From NCBI GenBank assembly GCA_964564655.1, contig CAZMBO010000038.1:1-14473 (forward strand): 14,473 nucleotides of DNA, written 5' to 3'. The notes beneath the pieces were generated by a model. It was not told the origin of the DNA, did no database searches, and saw only the letters and a list, made by a program, of their open reading frames with translations. This document shows positions 13,911-14,473 of this stretch, in pieces. The position numbers and the translations under genes were made by a program. The stretch is from UBA8687 sp964564655 (GTDB lineage Bacteria > Nitrospinota > Nitrospinia > Nitrospinales > VA-1). The first letter of the stretch is position 1. The number at the start of each line of letters is the position of its first letter.

Positions 13911-14473
13911 TTGAAACAATCCCTTCATAGCATCAATGTTAAATCCATTTCTGGAGAAGAGCAAGCCCTCTCACGATTTAAGGGTCAAGTTCTCCTTATT
14001 GTAAATGTTGCTTCCCGATGTGGTTTTACTCCCCAATATTCAGCCTTGCAAAAACTTTACGAAAAATATAGGGATCAGGGCTTTCGTATTTTAGCTTTTC
14101 CTAGTAATGATTTTGGTCGACAAGAACCAGCTGAAGATAAAGAAATTGAGAAATTTTGTGTAAATAATTTTGGTATTTCTTTTAATTTATTTAGTAAGGT
14201 CAGGGTGCTTGGTCCGAAACAATCTCCCCTCTATCGATATCTTCAAGAAAGCGATTTGGTTGCAGTTGGAAAAGCAGGAATAAAAACTATGATAATGCAA
14301 TTTCTGACAGGAATACTTCTAAAAATACGGGGCGATGTTGTCCCGAAATCCAATGATGTTAGATGGAATTTCCATAAATTCTTGATCGACAAAGAAGGTT
14401 TTCCTGTGGCGAGATATTCAAGTGAAATCGAACCCGATTCCCCCTTGTTAGTAAAAAGGCTAGAAGCAGAGCT
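13911..14473 (+). CDS. Glutathione peroxidase-family thiol peroxidase (3' end missing)
   Basis: The protein reduces peroxides with a reactive cysteine, using thioredoxin or glutathione. The frame is open from a TTG start to the window end (187 complete codons, no stop). The peroxidatic residue is Cys37 in VNVASRCGFTPQYSALQKLYEKY; the codon is TGT, so it is not a selenoprotein. Other family blocks are ILAFPSNDFGRQEP (60-73), FCVNNFGISFNLFSKV (82-97) and WNFHKFLIDKEG (152-163) with Trp152 and Asn153 of the catalytic set. The usual catalytic Gln of the NQFG block is Asp67 here. A stretch at about 116-148 is longer and more hydrophobic than in typical 160-residue members, and the protein already exceeds that length. 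There is no signal peptide. It is divergent from the hypothetical 206-residue gene. Confidence 0.9.
   Translation, partial: MKQSLHSINVKSISGEEQALSRFKGQVLLIVNVASRCGFTPQYSALQKLYEKYRDQGFRILAFPSNDFGRQEPAEDKEIEKFCVNNFGISFNLFSKVRVLGPKQSPLYRYLQESDLVAVGKAGIKTMIMQFLTGILLKIRGDVVPKSNDVRWNFHKFLIDKEGFPVARYSSEIEPDSPLLVKRLEAE

Noticed and set aside
14019..14021. Selenocysteine in the glutathione peroxidase
   Set aside because: The active-site codon is TGT, a plain cysteine.

Overview
The window looks like a piece of a draft genome (isolate draft, single-cell or metagenome assembly) from an AT-rich Gram-negative bacterium. The outer-membrane lipopolysaccharide export genes lptC-lptA-lptB show that it makes LPS. 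The order nnr-tsaE-lptCAB-rpoN-hpf-PTS IIA-ptsI resembles the rpoN region of Deltaproteobacteria-like and Nitrospinota-like lineages; that placement is inference from gene order and remembered families, not from a search. A run of exactly 100 N flanked by two copies of the same 55 bases marks a scaffold join and not biology.

Left part (1-3640), mostly + strand: the tail of an unidentified gene abuts (TAA then ATG) a 591-residue B12-binding-type radical SAM protein, followed 24 nt later by a small Rieske [2Fe-2S] protein. Next come an orphan hypothetical gene on the - strand (2367-2804) and a divergent class I SAM-dependent methyltransferase (2894-3637).

Centre and right (3646-13812): one long - strand run. 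In transcription order it holds a 206-residue hypothetical, bifunctional NAD(P)H-hydrate repair enzyme (nnr), tsaE, lptC, lptA, lptB, rpoN, hpf, a PtsN-like PTS IIA, ptsI, metK and perhaps a 49-codon ORF. Genes are tightly packed, with 4-nt ATGA overlaps at nnr/tsaE and lptC/lptA. The first part covers metabolite repair and tRNA t6A synthesis. The second covers LPS transport, sigma-54, ribosome hibernation and a PTS phosphorelay, ending in S-adenosylmethionine synthesis. No HPr, RapZ or HPr kinase gene lies in the run. The only sizeable gap before rpoN (11025-11101) carries a good match to a sigma-54 -24/-12 promoter pointing into lptC, so rpoN may help transcribe its own operon.

Right edge: a cysteine-type glutathione peroxidase starts at a TTG codon at 13911 on the + strand, divergent from the operon, and runs off the window. 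No rRNA, tRNA, CRISPR, insertion sequence or phage gene was seen. No stretch over 300 bases lacks a gene; the largest non-genic gap (3638-3804) holds only the small ORF and hairpin listed.
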